Shown here: in pieces, positions 49,643-58,613 of the stretch
How positions within the stretch are numbered: position 1 is the stretch's first letter
Layout: each line of letters starts with the position of its first letter
From: DATBLE01 sp036555585
Lineage (GTDB): Bacteria; Actinomycetota; Thermoleophilia; Gaiellales; Gaiellaceae
Length of the DNA: 64,000 bases
Assembly (NCBI GenBank): GCA_036555585.1
Contig: DATBLE010000058.1
Location: 1-64,000 of the forward strand
Direction of reading: 5' to 3'
Notes under the pieces: model-generated
Database searches by the model: none
What the model was told of the DNA's origin: nothing
The model's input: the letters and a program-made list of their open reading frames with translations, nothing else
Made by a program: the position numbers and the translations under genes

Positions 49643-50838
49643 GGCCGCCCTTCCTGCAGGGACAGACCCCCGGGGTCTGTCCCTGAAACAGCCGCCACGA
49701 ACGCCCGCACCCTGTCGTGATCCTTGACGCCCGGGCTCGACTCCAGGCTCGAGCTCGCGTCCACCGCCCACGGCCGGGTGGAGGCGATCGCGCGGCCGAC
49801 GTTGTCGTGATCGAGCCCGCCGGCGAGGACGAGCCGGCCGTCGACCGCGCGGGCGCGATCGAGGCGAGTCGGGTCGTCCTCCTGCCACGGCAGGTCGACC
49901 ACGGTCGCCACCTGCCTCCCCTCGTGCAGGAGCACGGCGTCGCGGCCCCGCACGCGGCCGTCCTCTCGCTCGTAGAGCTGGACGAGGTCGGCATCGGTCT
50001 CCTCGGGCTGCCCGACGAAGACCGCCACCGAGAGCGTGGTGTCCGGAACGGGCAGGACCCGGCCGGCCGCGCGCGGGCTCGCCCGCTCGAGGACGAACCC
50101 GCACAGATCCGCGCCCGCCTCGACGGCGACCTCGACGTCCTCCTCCCTGGTCAGCCCGCAGACCTTCACGAGCGGGCGCGAGAGGATCTCCCGGAGCTTC
50201 GCGGCCGGGTCGCCCGCGCGCATCAGCGCCGTGCCGACCAGGACGGCGTCGGCGCCGGCGAGCTCGGCGGCTGCGCCCTGCGCGCGCGTGTGGACTGCGC
50301 TCTCGGCGATCACGACGCGGTCGGCCGGCGCCTCGCCGACCAGACGCAGCTGGGCGTCGCGGTCGATCGCGAAGGTGTGCAGGTCGCGTGCGTTGATCCC
50401 GATCGAGTCGGCGCCGAGCACGGCTGCACGCCGCAGCTCCTCGGCGTCGTGGGCCTCGACCAGCGTGTCGAGGCCGATGGTCGCGGCGTGCCCCATCAGC
50501 CGGGCGGCTGTCCCGTCGTCGAGGTCGCGGAGGATCAGGAGCGCGGCATCGGCGCCTGCGGCGCGCACGTCGTCGAGGTGCTGCTCGGTCGAGAAGAACC
50601 CCTTCGCGAGGAGCGGCACGTCGCTGGCCGCCCGCGCCGCGCCGAGATCCGCCGGCGTGCCGGCGAAGCGCTCGTCGACGAGGACCGACACGGCGGCGGC
50701 GCCTGCCGCCGCGAACGCGGCCGCCAGCGCGGCCGGGTCGGCGTCGGGGCGGAGGTCGCCGGCCGACGGCGACCGCCGCTTGATCTCGGCGATTCCGGCC
50801 AGGCCGGGGGCGGCCAGGGCGTCGCGGAACCTACCCAC
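49639..50838 (-). CDS. trpCF: Fused indole-3-glycerol phosphate synthase / phosphoribosylanthranilate isomerase
   Basis: A 399-residue fusion. Residues 1-225 are TrpC: AEIKRRSPSAGDLRP, LLAKGFFSTEQHLDDVRAAGADA, VEAHDAEELRRA, GINARDLHTF, VIAESAV. Residues 226-399 are TrpF: VKVCGLTREEDVEVAVEAGADLCGFV and LAGGLDHDNVGRAI...DASSSLESSPGVKDHDRV. The start (GTG 50838) omits the N-terminal helix (about 40 residues) of standard TrpC. The last 15 residues are encoded by a 29-bp palindrome and look added. Overlaps trpD by 8 nt. Confidence 0.92.
   Translation of the reverse strand: MGRFRDALAAPGLAGIAEIKRRSPSAGDLRPDADPAALAAAFAAAGAAAVSVLVDERFAGTPADLGAARAASDVPLLAKGFFSTEQHLDDVRAAGADAALLILRDLDDGTAARLMGHAATIGLDTLVEAHDAEELRRAAVLGADSIGINARDLHTFAIDRDAQLRLVGEAPADRVVIAESAVHTRAQGAAAELAGADAVLVGTALMRAGDPAAKLREILSRPLVKVCGLTREEDVEVAVEAGADLCGFVLERASPRAAGRVLPVPDTTLSVAVFVGQPEETDADLVQLYEREDGRVRGRDAVLLHEGRQVATVVDLPWQEDDPTRLDRARAVDGRLVLAGGLDHDNVGRAIASTRPWAVDASSSLESSPGVKDHDRVRAFVAAVSGTDPGGLSLQEGRP
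49657..49685. repeat. REP-like 14-bp palindrome inside the trpCF 3' end
   Basis: CAGGGACAGACCCC-C-GGGGTCTGTCCCTG, perfect arms, centre 49671. It shares the core GGG-N-CAGACCCC with the palindrome at 38808-38836 and encodes the C-terminal tail of TrpCF. Confidence 0.75.
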
Positions 50839-51840
50839 GCGAGAACGCCGCCAGCTCGTCGAGCCGCTCGGCCGCGGCTCCCGAATCGATTGCCTGCCGC
50901 GCCGCCTCCAGCCCGGCGCGGAGATCCTCCGCGTGGCCGCCCGCTGCGATCGCGCCGGCGGCGTTGAGCAGGATCGCGTCCCGCTTCGCGCCGCGGTCCT
51001 CGCCCGAGAAGACGGCCCGGATCGCCCGTGCGTTGTCCTCCGGCGAGCCGCCGCGCAGCTCGTCCGGCGCGCAGCGGGGGACGCCGAGCTCGAGCGGGTC
51101 GACGGTGCGCTCGTGCACGCGGCCGTCGACCACCTCGCAGACGAGGTTCGGGCCCGAGGGCGACAGCTCGTCGATCCCGTGGTCGCCGTGGACGACGAAC
51201 GCGCGGCGGGCGTCGAGGCGGGCGAGCACCTCGGCGATCGTGCGGACGAGCGCCGGGTCGTAGACGCCGACGATCTGGGCCCGCGCTCCGGCCGGATTGG
51301 TCAGCGGCCCGAGCACGTTGAAGACGGTCCGCGTCGCCAGCTCCTTGCGCACGGGGGCAGCGTGCCGGAACCCCGGATTGTGCGTGGGCGCGAACAGGAA
51401 CCCGAACCCGAGCTCGTCGATCGAGGCCTCGATCCGCTCCGCCGGCAGGTCGAGGTCGAAGCCGAGCGCCTCGAGGACGTCGGCCGAGCCGCACGCCGAC
51501 GAGACGGCGCGGTTGCCGTGCTTGGCGACGCCGGCACCGGCCGACGCAGCGACCAGCGCGGCCGCGGTCGAGATGTTGATCGTCGCGTGCCCGTCGCCGC
51601 CCGTGCCGGCGGTGTCGACGAGGTCTTCACGGCCGGGCGCGACCGACACGCCGCGGCCCCGGATCGCCTCCGCGAAGCCTGCGATCTCGTCGGGCGTCTC
51701 GCCCTTGAGCCGGAGGGCGACCAGGAAGGCGCCGATCTGGGCCGGCGTCGCCTCCCCGGCCATGATCTCGTCCATCACCGCCCGCGCCTCGGGCCGGTCG
51801 AGGTCGTGTCCGTCGAGCAGCTGCGTGAGCGCTCTCTGGA

Positions 51841-51844
<4 letters not shown>
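50831..51844 (-). CDS. trpD: Anthranilate phosphoribosyltransferase
   Basis: A 337-residue enzyme. DTAGTGGDGHATINISTAAA binds PRPP; KHGNRAVSSACGSADVLEALG and APTHNPGFRHAAPVRKEL are the anthranilate and hinge motifs; FNVLGPLTNPAGARAQIVGV follows. ATG 51844 overlaps the trpG stop (ATGA). Confidence 0.96.
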
Positions 51845-52394
<550 letters not shown>

Positions 52395-52398
<4 letters not shown>

Positions 52399-53624
52399 CG
52401 TTCGGCAAGGGTAATCGCGGTCTCGAGCGCGGCGAGCTTGCGCAGGCACTCCTCGTGCTCGGCGCGCGGGTCCGAGTCGGCCACGATCCCGGCGCCCGCC
52501 TGGAGGTGCGCGACGCCGTCGTGGAGCACGATCGTGCGGATGGCGATGCACGTGTCGAGGTCGCCTCCCGGCAGCGAGTAGCCGACCGCGCCCGCGTACG
52601 GCCCGCGCCGGCGGCCCTCGAGCTCGGCGATCAGCTGCATCGCGCGCACCTTGGGGGCGCCGGAGACGGTCCCGGCCGGGAAGCAGGCGCGCAGCACGTC
52701 GAACGGCCCGATTCCGTCCCGGAGCCGGCCGGCCACCTCGGAGACGAGGTGGGTGACGTGGGAGAAGCGCTCGGCTTCGAGGAAACGCTCGACCCGGACG
52801 CTGCCGGCGCGGCACACGCGCGAGAGGTCGTTGCGTCCGAGGTCGACCAGCATCACGTGCTCGGCGCGGTCCTTCTCGGAGGCGAGCAGGCGCTCGGCGT
52901 CGCCCGGCCCCGGCCGGGTCGTGCCCGCGATCGGGTTCACGCTGGCGCGCTCTCGCCCGACCTTCACCAGCGTCTCGGGCGACGAGCCGATCAGCGCGAG
53001 GTCGCCGAGCTCGAGCAGGAACAGGTACGGCGAGGGGTTCACGCGCCGGAGCGTCCGGTACAGCTCGACCGCGCTCGCGCGCGTGGGCCGCTCGGCCCGC
53101 TGGGAGAGGACGACCTGGAACACGTCGCCCGCCCGGATGTGCTCCTTCGCCGCGAGCACGCCCCGTTCGTACTCGGCCCGCCCCGGGTCGCGGCTCGCCC
53201 GGCTCGGGCGGCGCGGGCCCACCGAGGCCGGGAGCGCCGGCGCCGGGGCGTCGAGCACCGCGCGCAGCCGCTCGGGGTCGCCGCAGAGGACCTCGGCGAC
53301 ACCGCCGGGGTGGTCGAAGCGGACGAGCACGTCCGCGACCACGAAGCGGCTCTCGGGCAGATCCGGCCCGGCGTCGGGCCGGGGGACGGTCGGCTCGAGC
53401 TCGTGGGCGTGGTCGTAGGCGAGGTAGCCGACCACCGGAGCGCCGAGCCGCTCGGCCTCGGCCAGCGAGACGAGCCGGGTGCCGCAGCCGACGAACGAGT
53501 ACCGGCCCAGCCGGCCCTGCTCTACCGACTCGAGCAGGAACGCCGCCTCGGCTTCCCGGCGCAGCCGGACGTAGGCCCCGAGCGGGGTGACCAGGTCGGC
53601 TGCGATCGCGGTCGTGACGTTCAT
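52395..53624 (-). CDS. trpE: Anthranilate synthase component I
   Basis: A 409-residue chorismate-using enzyme. The N-terminal LLES element (FLLESVEQGRLGRYSFVG), which binds feedback Trp, is intact. The C-terminal chorismate domain has FQVVLSQR, SSPETLVKVG, NPIAGTTRPG, MLVDLGRNDL, SHVTHLVSEV and FPAGTVSGAPKVRAM. Shorter than usual (about 490) because of a compact N-terminal domain. First structural gene; an attenuator lies 8 nt upstream. Confidence 0.95.
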
Positions 53625-53631
53625 CTCAACG

Positions 53632-53657
53632 AAAAAGACCTTCCGCGAGGAAGGTCT
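53632..53657 (-). terminator. trp attenuator (intrinsic terminator)
   Basis: Minus strand: AGACCTTCC-TCGC-GGAAGGTCT followed by TTTTC, a perfect 9-bp stem with U-run, 8 nt before the trpE ATG. An upstream 8-bp pairing CGAGCGGG/CCCGCTCG begins in the leader ORF and ends next to this stem, giving the 1:2 arms expected of attenuation. Confidence 0.85.
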
Positions 53658-53683
53658 GCGAGCGGGTCGGATGGTGCGTTCGA

Positions 53684-53749
53684 TCAGGCCGTGCGGCCGC
53701 CCCGCTCGTGGCGCCGGAACCAGGCCCAGGTGCGGGACGAGGACTGCAT
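53684..53749 (-). CDS. trpL: trp operon leader peptide
   Basis: A 21-codon ORF. Codons 8 and 10 are both TGG (T-W8-A-W10-F), a high Trp density for such a short frame, and it sits 60 nt ahead of an intrinsic terminator. The stop is TGA. A -10 TAGGCT is 8 nt before the ATG. Together these are the hallmarks of ribosome-mediated attenuation. Confidence 0.85.
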   Translation of the reverse strand: MQSSSRTWAWFRRHERGGRTA

Positions 53750-53757
53750 GGACGGCA

Positions 53758-53763
53758 AGCCTA
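53758..53763 (-). promoter_or_regulatory. -10 element of the trp operon
   Basis: TAGGCT on the minus strand, 8 nt upstream of the leader-peptide ATG, so transcription should start at or next to that ATG. No convincing -35. Confidence 0.6.
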
Positions 53764-53803
53764 GCGCGCCGGCCCGGCGCATGCCTGGGGATACATTTCG
53801 GCC

Positions 53804-54955
53804 ATGCCCCGCTCCGTCATCGTCTCCGCGGTCCGCACGCCGTTCGGCAAGTTGGGCGGCGGCCTGGCCGCCTACCGGGCGACCGAGCTCGGGGCGCTGG
53901 CGATCCGGGCAGCGCTCGACCGGGTGGACGTCCGCGACGACGAGGTCGAGTACGCGATCATGGGTCAGGTGCTCCAGGGCGGCGCCGGACAGGCGCCCGC
54001 CCGCCAGGCAGCCGTCGGCGCCGGGCTGCCGGTCGATCTCCCCGCCGACACGATCAACAAGGTCTGCGCCTCGAGCATCCGTGCGGTCGGGATCGCCGAC
54101 CAGATGATCCGCGCGGGCGACCACGGCGTGATCGTCGCGGGCGGGATGGAGTCGATGTCCAACGCGCCGTTCGCGCTCGAGCGGGCGCGGTTCGGCTACA
54201 AGCTGGGCGACGGCACCCTGCTCGACCTGATGGTGCACGACGGGTTGCGTTCGACCTTCGACGGGCGGCACATGGTCGAGCAGGCGTCGTTCGTCTCCCG
54301 GGAGCTGGGCATCGGCCGGGAGGAGCAGGACGAGTGGGCGCTCCGCTCGCACCAGCGGGCCGTCGCGGCGGCCGACGAGGGGCGCTTCGCGGACGAGATC
54401 GTCCCCGTCGGCGAGGTGACCGCCGACGAGGGGCCGCGACGGGACACGACCCTCGAGAAGCTTGCGGCGCTGCCGCCCGTGTTCGACCCCGAGGGGACGA
54501 CGACGGCGGGCAACGCGCCCGGCGTCAACGACGGCGCCGCGGCGCTGGTGGTCGTGAGCGAGGAGCTCGCGAAGAAGCGCGGCCTGGAGGTGCTGGCGAC
54601 GATCGTCTCGCAGGGGTACGTGGCCGACGAGTTCGCCTACCTGGCGAGGACGCCGGCCGGAGCGGGCGACGTCGCGCTCCGGAAGGCCGGGAAGAAGATC
54701 GGCGACGTCGAGCGGGTCGAGGTGAACGAGGCGTTCTGCTCGGTCGCGCTCGAGTCGACGCGCCGCCTCCAGGCCGACCCCGAGATCGTCAACGTGAACG
54801 GCGGCGCCGTCGCCCTCGGCCACCCGATCGGCGCCTCGGGCGCCCGGATCCACTCGACGATGATCTACGAGCTGCGTCGCTCGGGCGGCGGGCTCGGGCT
54901 CGCCGCGATCTGCTCGGGCGGCGGCCAGGGCGACGCGATCCTGCTCGAGGTCTAG
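53804..54955 (+). CDS. Acetyl-CoA C-acetyltransferase (thiolase)
   Basis: A 383-residue thiolase for beta-oxidation or acetoacetyl-CoA formation. Nucleophile Cys in INKVCASSIRA, then GGMESMSNAPF, NEAFCSVAL, the His in GHPIGASGARI and the second Cys in AICSGGGQGDA. ATG 53804 is 6 nt after TACATT (53792-53797). Its TAG stop lies inside the left inverted repeat of a MITE-like element. Confidence 0.95.
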   Translation: MPRSVIVSAVRTPFGKLGGGLAAYRATELGALAIRAALDRVDVRDDEVEYAIMGQVLQGGAGQAPARQAAVGAGLPVDLPADTINKVCASSIRAVGIADQMIRAGDHGVIVAGGMESMSNAPFALERARFGYKLGDGTLLDLMVHDGLRSTFDGRHMVEQASFVSRELGIGREEQDEWALRSHQRAVAAADEGRFADEIVPVGEVTADEGPRRDTTLEKLAALPPVFDPEGTTTAGNAPGVNDGAAALVVVSEELAKKRGLEVLATIVSQGYVADEFAYLARTPAGAGDVALRKAGKKIGDVERVEVNEAFCSVALESTRRLQADPEIVNVNGGAVALGHPIGASGARIHSTMIYELRRSGGGLGLAAICSGGGQGDAILLEV

Positions 54956-55123
54956 ATGGCTGACCGGTAATTCGCGTGGTCGCGGGGAGGGTCTGCACCA
55001 AGCAGTGTGGTCGACTCGACCGGTGGCAAGGCTGGTGAGCCTTGGCGCCGGGCGAGGCGGCCGCAATGCGCCGTGTGCAGGCCCCCAGCCGCGGCTGCGT
55101 GGAATTGCCGGTCAGCCATCTAG
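54952..55123. mobile_element. 172-bp MITE-like element with terminal inverted repeats
   Basis: The left end CTAGATGGCTGACCGG... (54952-54973) and the right end (55102-55123) are inverted copies matching 21 of 22 bases. Similarity continues patchily inward to about 45 bp (AATTC, CGCGG, CTGCAC). The interior holds CAAGGCT-GGTG-AGCCTTG (55027-55044) and GGTCGA-C-TCGACC (55009-55021). No ORF. It spans the thiolase stop codon. Confidence 0.65.
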
Positions 55124-55127
55124 CCGG

Positions 55128-55862
55128 CTAGCGCAGGAAGTCGAGGATCAGCCCGGCGAGCTCGTCCGGAGCCCGCCACGGGACGACGTGGTCGGCACCC
55201 TCGATCACGGCGGAGCGGGCGCCCTCGATCTCGCGGGCGAGGATCTCGCCGACCTCGTTGATCTCCGGGACGTCCCGGTCGCCCGTGATCACGAGGGTCG
55301 GCACGGCGATCTCGGCGAGCCGGTCGGCCGCCGGCCCGTCCGCCCAGGTGCCGGGGTCGTCGCTCCAGGAGAACTCGACGTTCTCGACCGTCATCGCGCG
55401 CAGCTCGTCGTCCGCGCCGAGCGGGGCCCAGACCTGCAGGTCGAAGGCGGCCATCCCCTCGAGGTCGCGGTCCGCCTCGGCCTGCTCCGCGGCCCGCTCG
55501 AGCTCGGCGGGGAAGCTCAGCCCGAGCGGATGGCCCGACATGGCCGCCGCGACCGGGACGAGCGCGCTCACGCGCTCCGGACGCTCGAGCGTGAAGTCGA
55601 TCGCGATCCGGCCGCCCCGCGACAGACCGACGAGCGCTGCCCGCTCGAAGCCGGCGTCGTCGAGCACCCGGGCGAGGTCGTCGAGCAGGGAGTAGGGGCC
55701 GTCCGGCCTGGGCGAGCGCCCGTAGCCGCGCTGGTCGTAGGCGAGCACCGCGTGCTCCGCGGCGAGCAGCGGCACGGTCGTCTTCCAGATGCGCGAGTCG
55801 ACGATCCCCGCGTGCAGCAGCACGATCGGCGGGCCCGAGCCGATGAGCTCGTAGTGGAGCAC
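55128..55862 (-). CDS. Alpha/beta hydrolase
   Basis: A 244-residue alpha/beta-hydrolase. HG-like oxyanion segment VLLHAGIVDSRIW, nucleophile elbow GLSRGGRIAI, Asp in VITGDRDVPEI, His in IEGADHVVPW. Resembles 3-oxoadipate-enol-lactonase/haloperoxidase-like members; substrate unknown. GTG 55862 is 6 nt after TAACCT. Confidence 0.88.
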   Translation of the reverse strand: MLHYELIGSGPPIVLLHAGIVDSRIWKTTVPLLAAEHAVLAYDQRGYGRSPRPDGPYSLLDDLARVLDDAGFERAALVGLSRGGRIAIDFTLERPERVSALVPVAAAMSGHPLGLSFPAELERAAEQAEADRDLEGMAAFDLQVWAPLGADDELRAMTVENVEFSWSDDPGTWADGPAADRLAEIAVPTLVITGDRDVPEINEVGEILAREIEGARSAVIEGADHVVPWRAPDELAGLILDFLR

Positions 55863-55868
55863 GTGCGG

Positions 55869-55878
55869 AGGTTAGCCT
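55869..55878. promoter_or_regulatory. Symmetric divergent -10 pair
   Basis: AGGTTAGCCT: the minus strand reads TAACCT (55869-55874) and the plus strand TAGCCT (55873-55878). They are placed 6 and 7 nt before the two divergent starts at 55862 and 55886. Confidence 0.65.
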
Positions 55879-55885
55879 CCAGGCG

Positions 55886-56719
55886 ATGGAGCTCGGCCAC
55901 GTCCTCGTCGTCGGCGCCGGACAGATGGGCGGCGGGATCGCCCAGACCGTTGCGGCCTCCGGCCGGCGGGTCTCGCTGCACGACGCGGCGCCGGGCGCGG
56001 TCGAACGGGGGCTGGAGGCGATGCGCACGAGCCTGGCCAAGCTGGCCGAGAAGGGCGGCGCAGATCCGGACGAGGTGCTCGGCCGGGTGGAGCCCGTGGA
56101 CGACCTCGTCCCGGCCGACCTGATGGTCGAGGCGGTGGTGGAGGACGCAGTGGTGAAGGAGGCGATCTTCCGCCGGGCGGACGAGACGCTCCCGCCGGCG
56201 GCGATCCTCGCCTCGAACACGTCCTCGATCCCCATCGCCTCGCTGGCGGCCGTGACCGGCCGGCCCGACCGCGTGATCGGCATGCACTTCTTCAACCCGG
56301 TGCCGGTGATGGCGCTCGTCGAGGTCGTGCGTGCGCCCTCGACCTCGGACGAGACGGCGGCGGCGATCGTCGCGCTCGCCCGCGAGCTCGGGAAGACGCC
56401 GGCCGAGGCGAACGACTTCCCCGGCTTCGTCTCCAACCGGATCCTCATGCCGTTCGTGAACGAGGCGGTCCGGGCGCTGCACGACGGCGTCGCCGAGGCC
56501 GAGGCGATCGACACGATCGCGAAGCTGGGCTTCAACCACCCGATCGGCCCGCTCGCGCTGGCCGACCTGATCGGGCTCGACACCTGCGTCGCGATCATGG
56601 AGGTGCTGCACGAGGGCCTCGGCGACGAGCGGTACGCACCGTGCCCGCTCCTGCGCGAGCACGTCGCCGCGGGTCGCCTGGGCCGGAAGACGGGCCGCGG
56701 CTTCTACGACTATCCGTAG
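55886..56719 (+). CDS. 3-Hydroxyacyl-CoA dehydrogenase
   Basis: A 277-residue NAD-dependent enzyme oxidising 3-hydroxyacyl-CoA. VLVVGAGQMGGGIAQTVA binds NAD; NTSSIPIASLA, GMHFFNPVPVMALVEVV (catalytic His) and the C-terminal NRILMPFVNEAVRAL...GFNHPIGPLALADLIGLD are typical of FadB2/HbdA. Begins the plus-strand acyl-CoA block with the three following genes. Confidence 0.95.
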   Translation: MELGHVLVVGAGQMGGGIAQTVAASGRRVSLHDAAPGAVERGLEAMRTSLAKLAEKGGADPDEVLGRVEPVDDLVPADLMVEAVVEDAVVKEAIFRRADETLPPAAILASNTSSIPIASLAAVTGRPDRVIGMHFFNPVPVMALVEVVRAPSTSDETAAAIVALARELGKTPAEANDFPGFVSNRILMPFVNEAVRALHDGVAEAEAIDTIAKLGFNHPIGPLALADLIGLDTCVAIMEVLHEGLGDERYAPCPLLREHVAAGRLGRKTGRGFYDYP

Positions 56720-56731
56720 ACTGACGTCGCG

Positions 56732-57442
56732 GTGCGCGCGCTGATCGCGGAGAAGCGGGAGGTGGCGAAGGGCACGCTGCTGGTGCTCTTCGACCTGCTC
56801 GGCGAGGAGGTCGACTTCCGCCCCGGCCAGTACTTCTGGGTCGAGCTGCTCGATCCGCCCTACGACGACGAGAAAGGGCCCCGGCGGCACATCTCGGTGG
56901 TCACGTCCCCGACCGAGCGAGGGATCCTCGGCCTGTGCACCCGCCTCCGCGACTCGGCCTTCAAGCGGTCGCTCGCCGAGCTTCCGGTCGGCACCGAGGT
57001 GGAGGTCGAGCAGCCGAAGGGCGACTTCGCCCTCCCGGAGGACACCGGCTCGCCGTACGTGTTCGTGGCGGGCGGGATCGGGATCACCGTCTTCCGGAGC
57101 ATGCTCCGGTACATCGACGACACCCGCGAGCCGTACCGGGTGACGCTCGTCTACTCCAACCGCGACCGAGAGTCGACCGCATTCCTCGACGAGCTCGAGG
57201 AGCTGGAGGGCCGGAGCGACTGGTTCCGGCTGGTGGCGACGATGACCCAGGATCCGGGCTGGGAGGGCGAGACCCGCCGGATCGGCCCGGCGATGCTGGC
57301 CGACGTGCTCGGCGGCGACCCGGTCTCGTACACGTATCTCGTCGCGGGCCCGCCGGGCATGACCGAGGGCGTCGTCGGGGCGCTGAAGGAGGCAGGCATC
57401 CCAGAGGAGCGGATCCTCTCGGACGGCTTCTCCGGTTACTAG
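56732..57442 (+). CDS. FAD/NAD(P)-binding ferredoxin-reductase-like flavoprotein
   Basis: A 236-residue FNR-type oxidoreductase. FRPGQYFWVEL and PRRHISVVTSP bind FAD; VFVAGGIGITVFRSML and TLVYSNRD bind NAD(P); a C-terminal LVAGPPGMTEGV and ILSDGFSGY finish it. It lacks its own Fe-S domain, so an external electron acceptor is needed. GTG 56732. It could feed the neighbouring acyl-CoA dehydrogenase system, but that is inference. Confidence 0.85.
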   Translation: MRALIAEKREVAKGTLLVLFDLLGEEVDFRPGQYFWVELLDPPYDDEKGPRRHISVVTSPTERGILGLCTRLRDSAFKRSLAELPVGTEVEVEQPKGDFALPEDTGSPYVFVAGGIGITVFRSMLRYIDDTREPYRVTLVYSNRDRESTAFLDELEELEGRSDWFRLVATMTQDPGWEGETRRIGPAMLADVLGGDPVSYTYLVAGPPGMTEGVVGALKEAGIPEERILSDGFSGY

Positions 57443-57452
57443 AGTCCGTTCT

Positions 57453-58613
57453 GTGGACTTCGAGCTGACGCCGGAGCAGCGCGAGATCCAGGCGCTGGCC
57501 CGCGAGCTCGCCCGCGCGGAGATCGACCCGTACGCCGCCGAGTGGGACCGCGAGCAGCGCTTCCCCGCCGAGCTCTACCCCAGGCTCGCCGAGCTCGGCC
57601 TGCTCGGCGTCTGCGTGCCGGAGGAGTACGGAGGCGCGGGCGCCGACTTCGTCTCCTACGTGCTCGTGCTGGAGGAGCTCTCCCGGGCCGACGCCGGGGT
57701 GGGGGTCACCGTCGCCGTCCACACGAGCGCGGTCACGCTGCCGATCCTGCGGTTCGGCACCGACGAGCAGCGGTCGCGCTTCGTCCCGGCGCTCGCGCGC
57801 GGCGAGTCGCTCGGGGCCTTCGCGCTGACCGAGCCCGAGTCGGGCTCCGACGCCGGGTCGCTGCGCACGTCGGCCGTCCCCGAGGACGGCGGCTGGCGGA
57901 TCTCCGGCTCGAAGCGCTTCATCACCACCGCGCGCCAGGCGGGCACCTTCCTGCTCTTCGCGCGCACCGACCCGGCCAGCTCGACCGCCGGCGGGGTCTC
58001 CGCCTTCGTCCTCGACGCGGCCCACGTCAGCGTCACGCGCGACGAGGAGAAGCTCGGCCTGCACTCGACGACGACGAGCGACGTCGCCGTCGACACCGTG
58101 GTCGACGGCGACCGCCTGCTGCACGAGGAGGGCAAGGGCTTCACCGTCGCGATGGCGACCCTCGACGGCGGCAGGATCGGGATTGCGGCCCAGGCGGTCG
58201 GCATCGCCCGGGCGGCCTACGAGGCGGCGCGGGACTATGCGCTCGAGCGGAAGCAGTTCGGCAAGCGGCTCGCCGACTTCCAGGCGATCCAGCACAAGCT
58301 GGCGAACATGTCGATGGAGATCGACGCCGCCCGGCTGCTCGTGCTCCGGGCGGCGTGGCTGAAGCAGACGGGCCGTCCGCACACCGAAGAGGGCGCGAAG
58401 GCGAAGCTGTTCGCCTCCGAGACGGCGAGACGGCAGACCGCCGAGGCGATCCAGGTCTTCGGCGGCTACGGCTACACGAAGGAGTTCCCGGTCGAGCGGT
58501 ACTACCGGGACGCGAAGATCACCGAGCTCTACGAGGGCACGAGCGAGATCCAGCGGCTGGTGATCGCCCGCTCGATCCTCGGCCTCGAGCAGCAGGCGCT
58601 CGCCTCGGGCTGA
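57453..58613 (+). CDS. Acyl-CoA dehydrogenase
   Basis: A 386-residue FAD enzyme. AFALTEPESGSDAGSLRT and FITTARQAGTFLLFART bind FAD and substrate; RKQFGKRLADFQAIQHKLANM and QVFGGYGYTKEFPVERYYRDAKITELYEGTSEIQRLVI contain the catalytic-base region (Glu in YEGTSE). Short- or branched-chain type. GTG 57453 is 7 nt after TAGAGT. Stop overlaps the next ATG. Confidence 0.94.
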   Translation: MDFELTPEQREIQALARELARAEIDPYAAEWDREQRFPAELYPRLAELGLLGVCVPEEYGGAGADFVSYVLVLEELSRADAGVGVTVAVHTSAVTLPILRFGTDEQRSRFVPALARGESLGAFALTEPESGSDAGSLRTSAVPEDGGWRISGSKRFITTARQAGTFLLFARTDPASSTAGGVSAFVLDAAHVSVTRDEEKLGLHSTTTSDVAVDTVVDGDRLLHEEGKGFTVAMATLDGGRIGIAAQAVGIARAAYEAARDYALERKQFGKRLADFQAIQHKLANMSMEIDAARLLVLRAAWLKQTGRPHTEEGAKAKLFASETARRQTAEAIQVFGGYGYTKEFPVERYYRDAKITELYEGTSEIQRLVIARSILGLEQQALASG

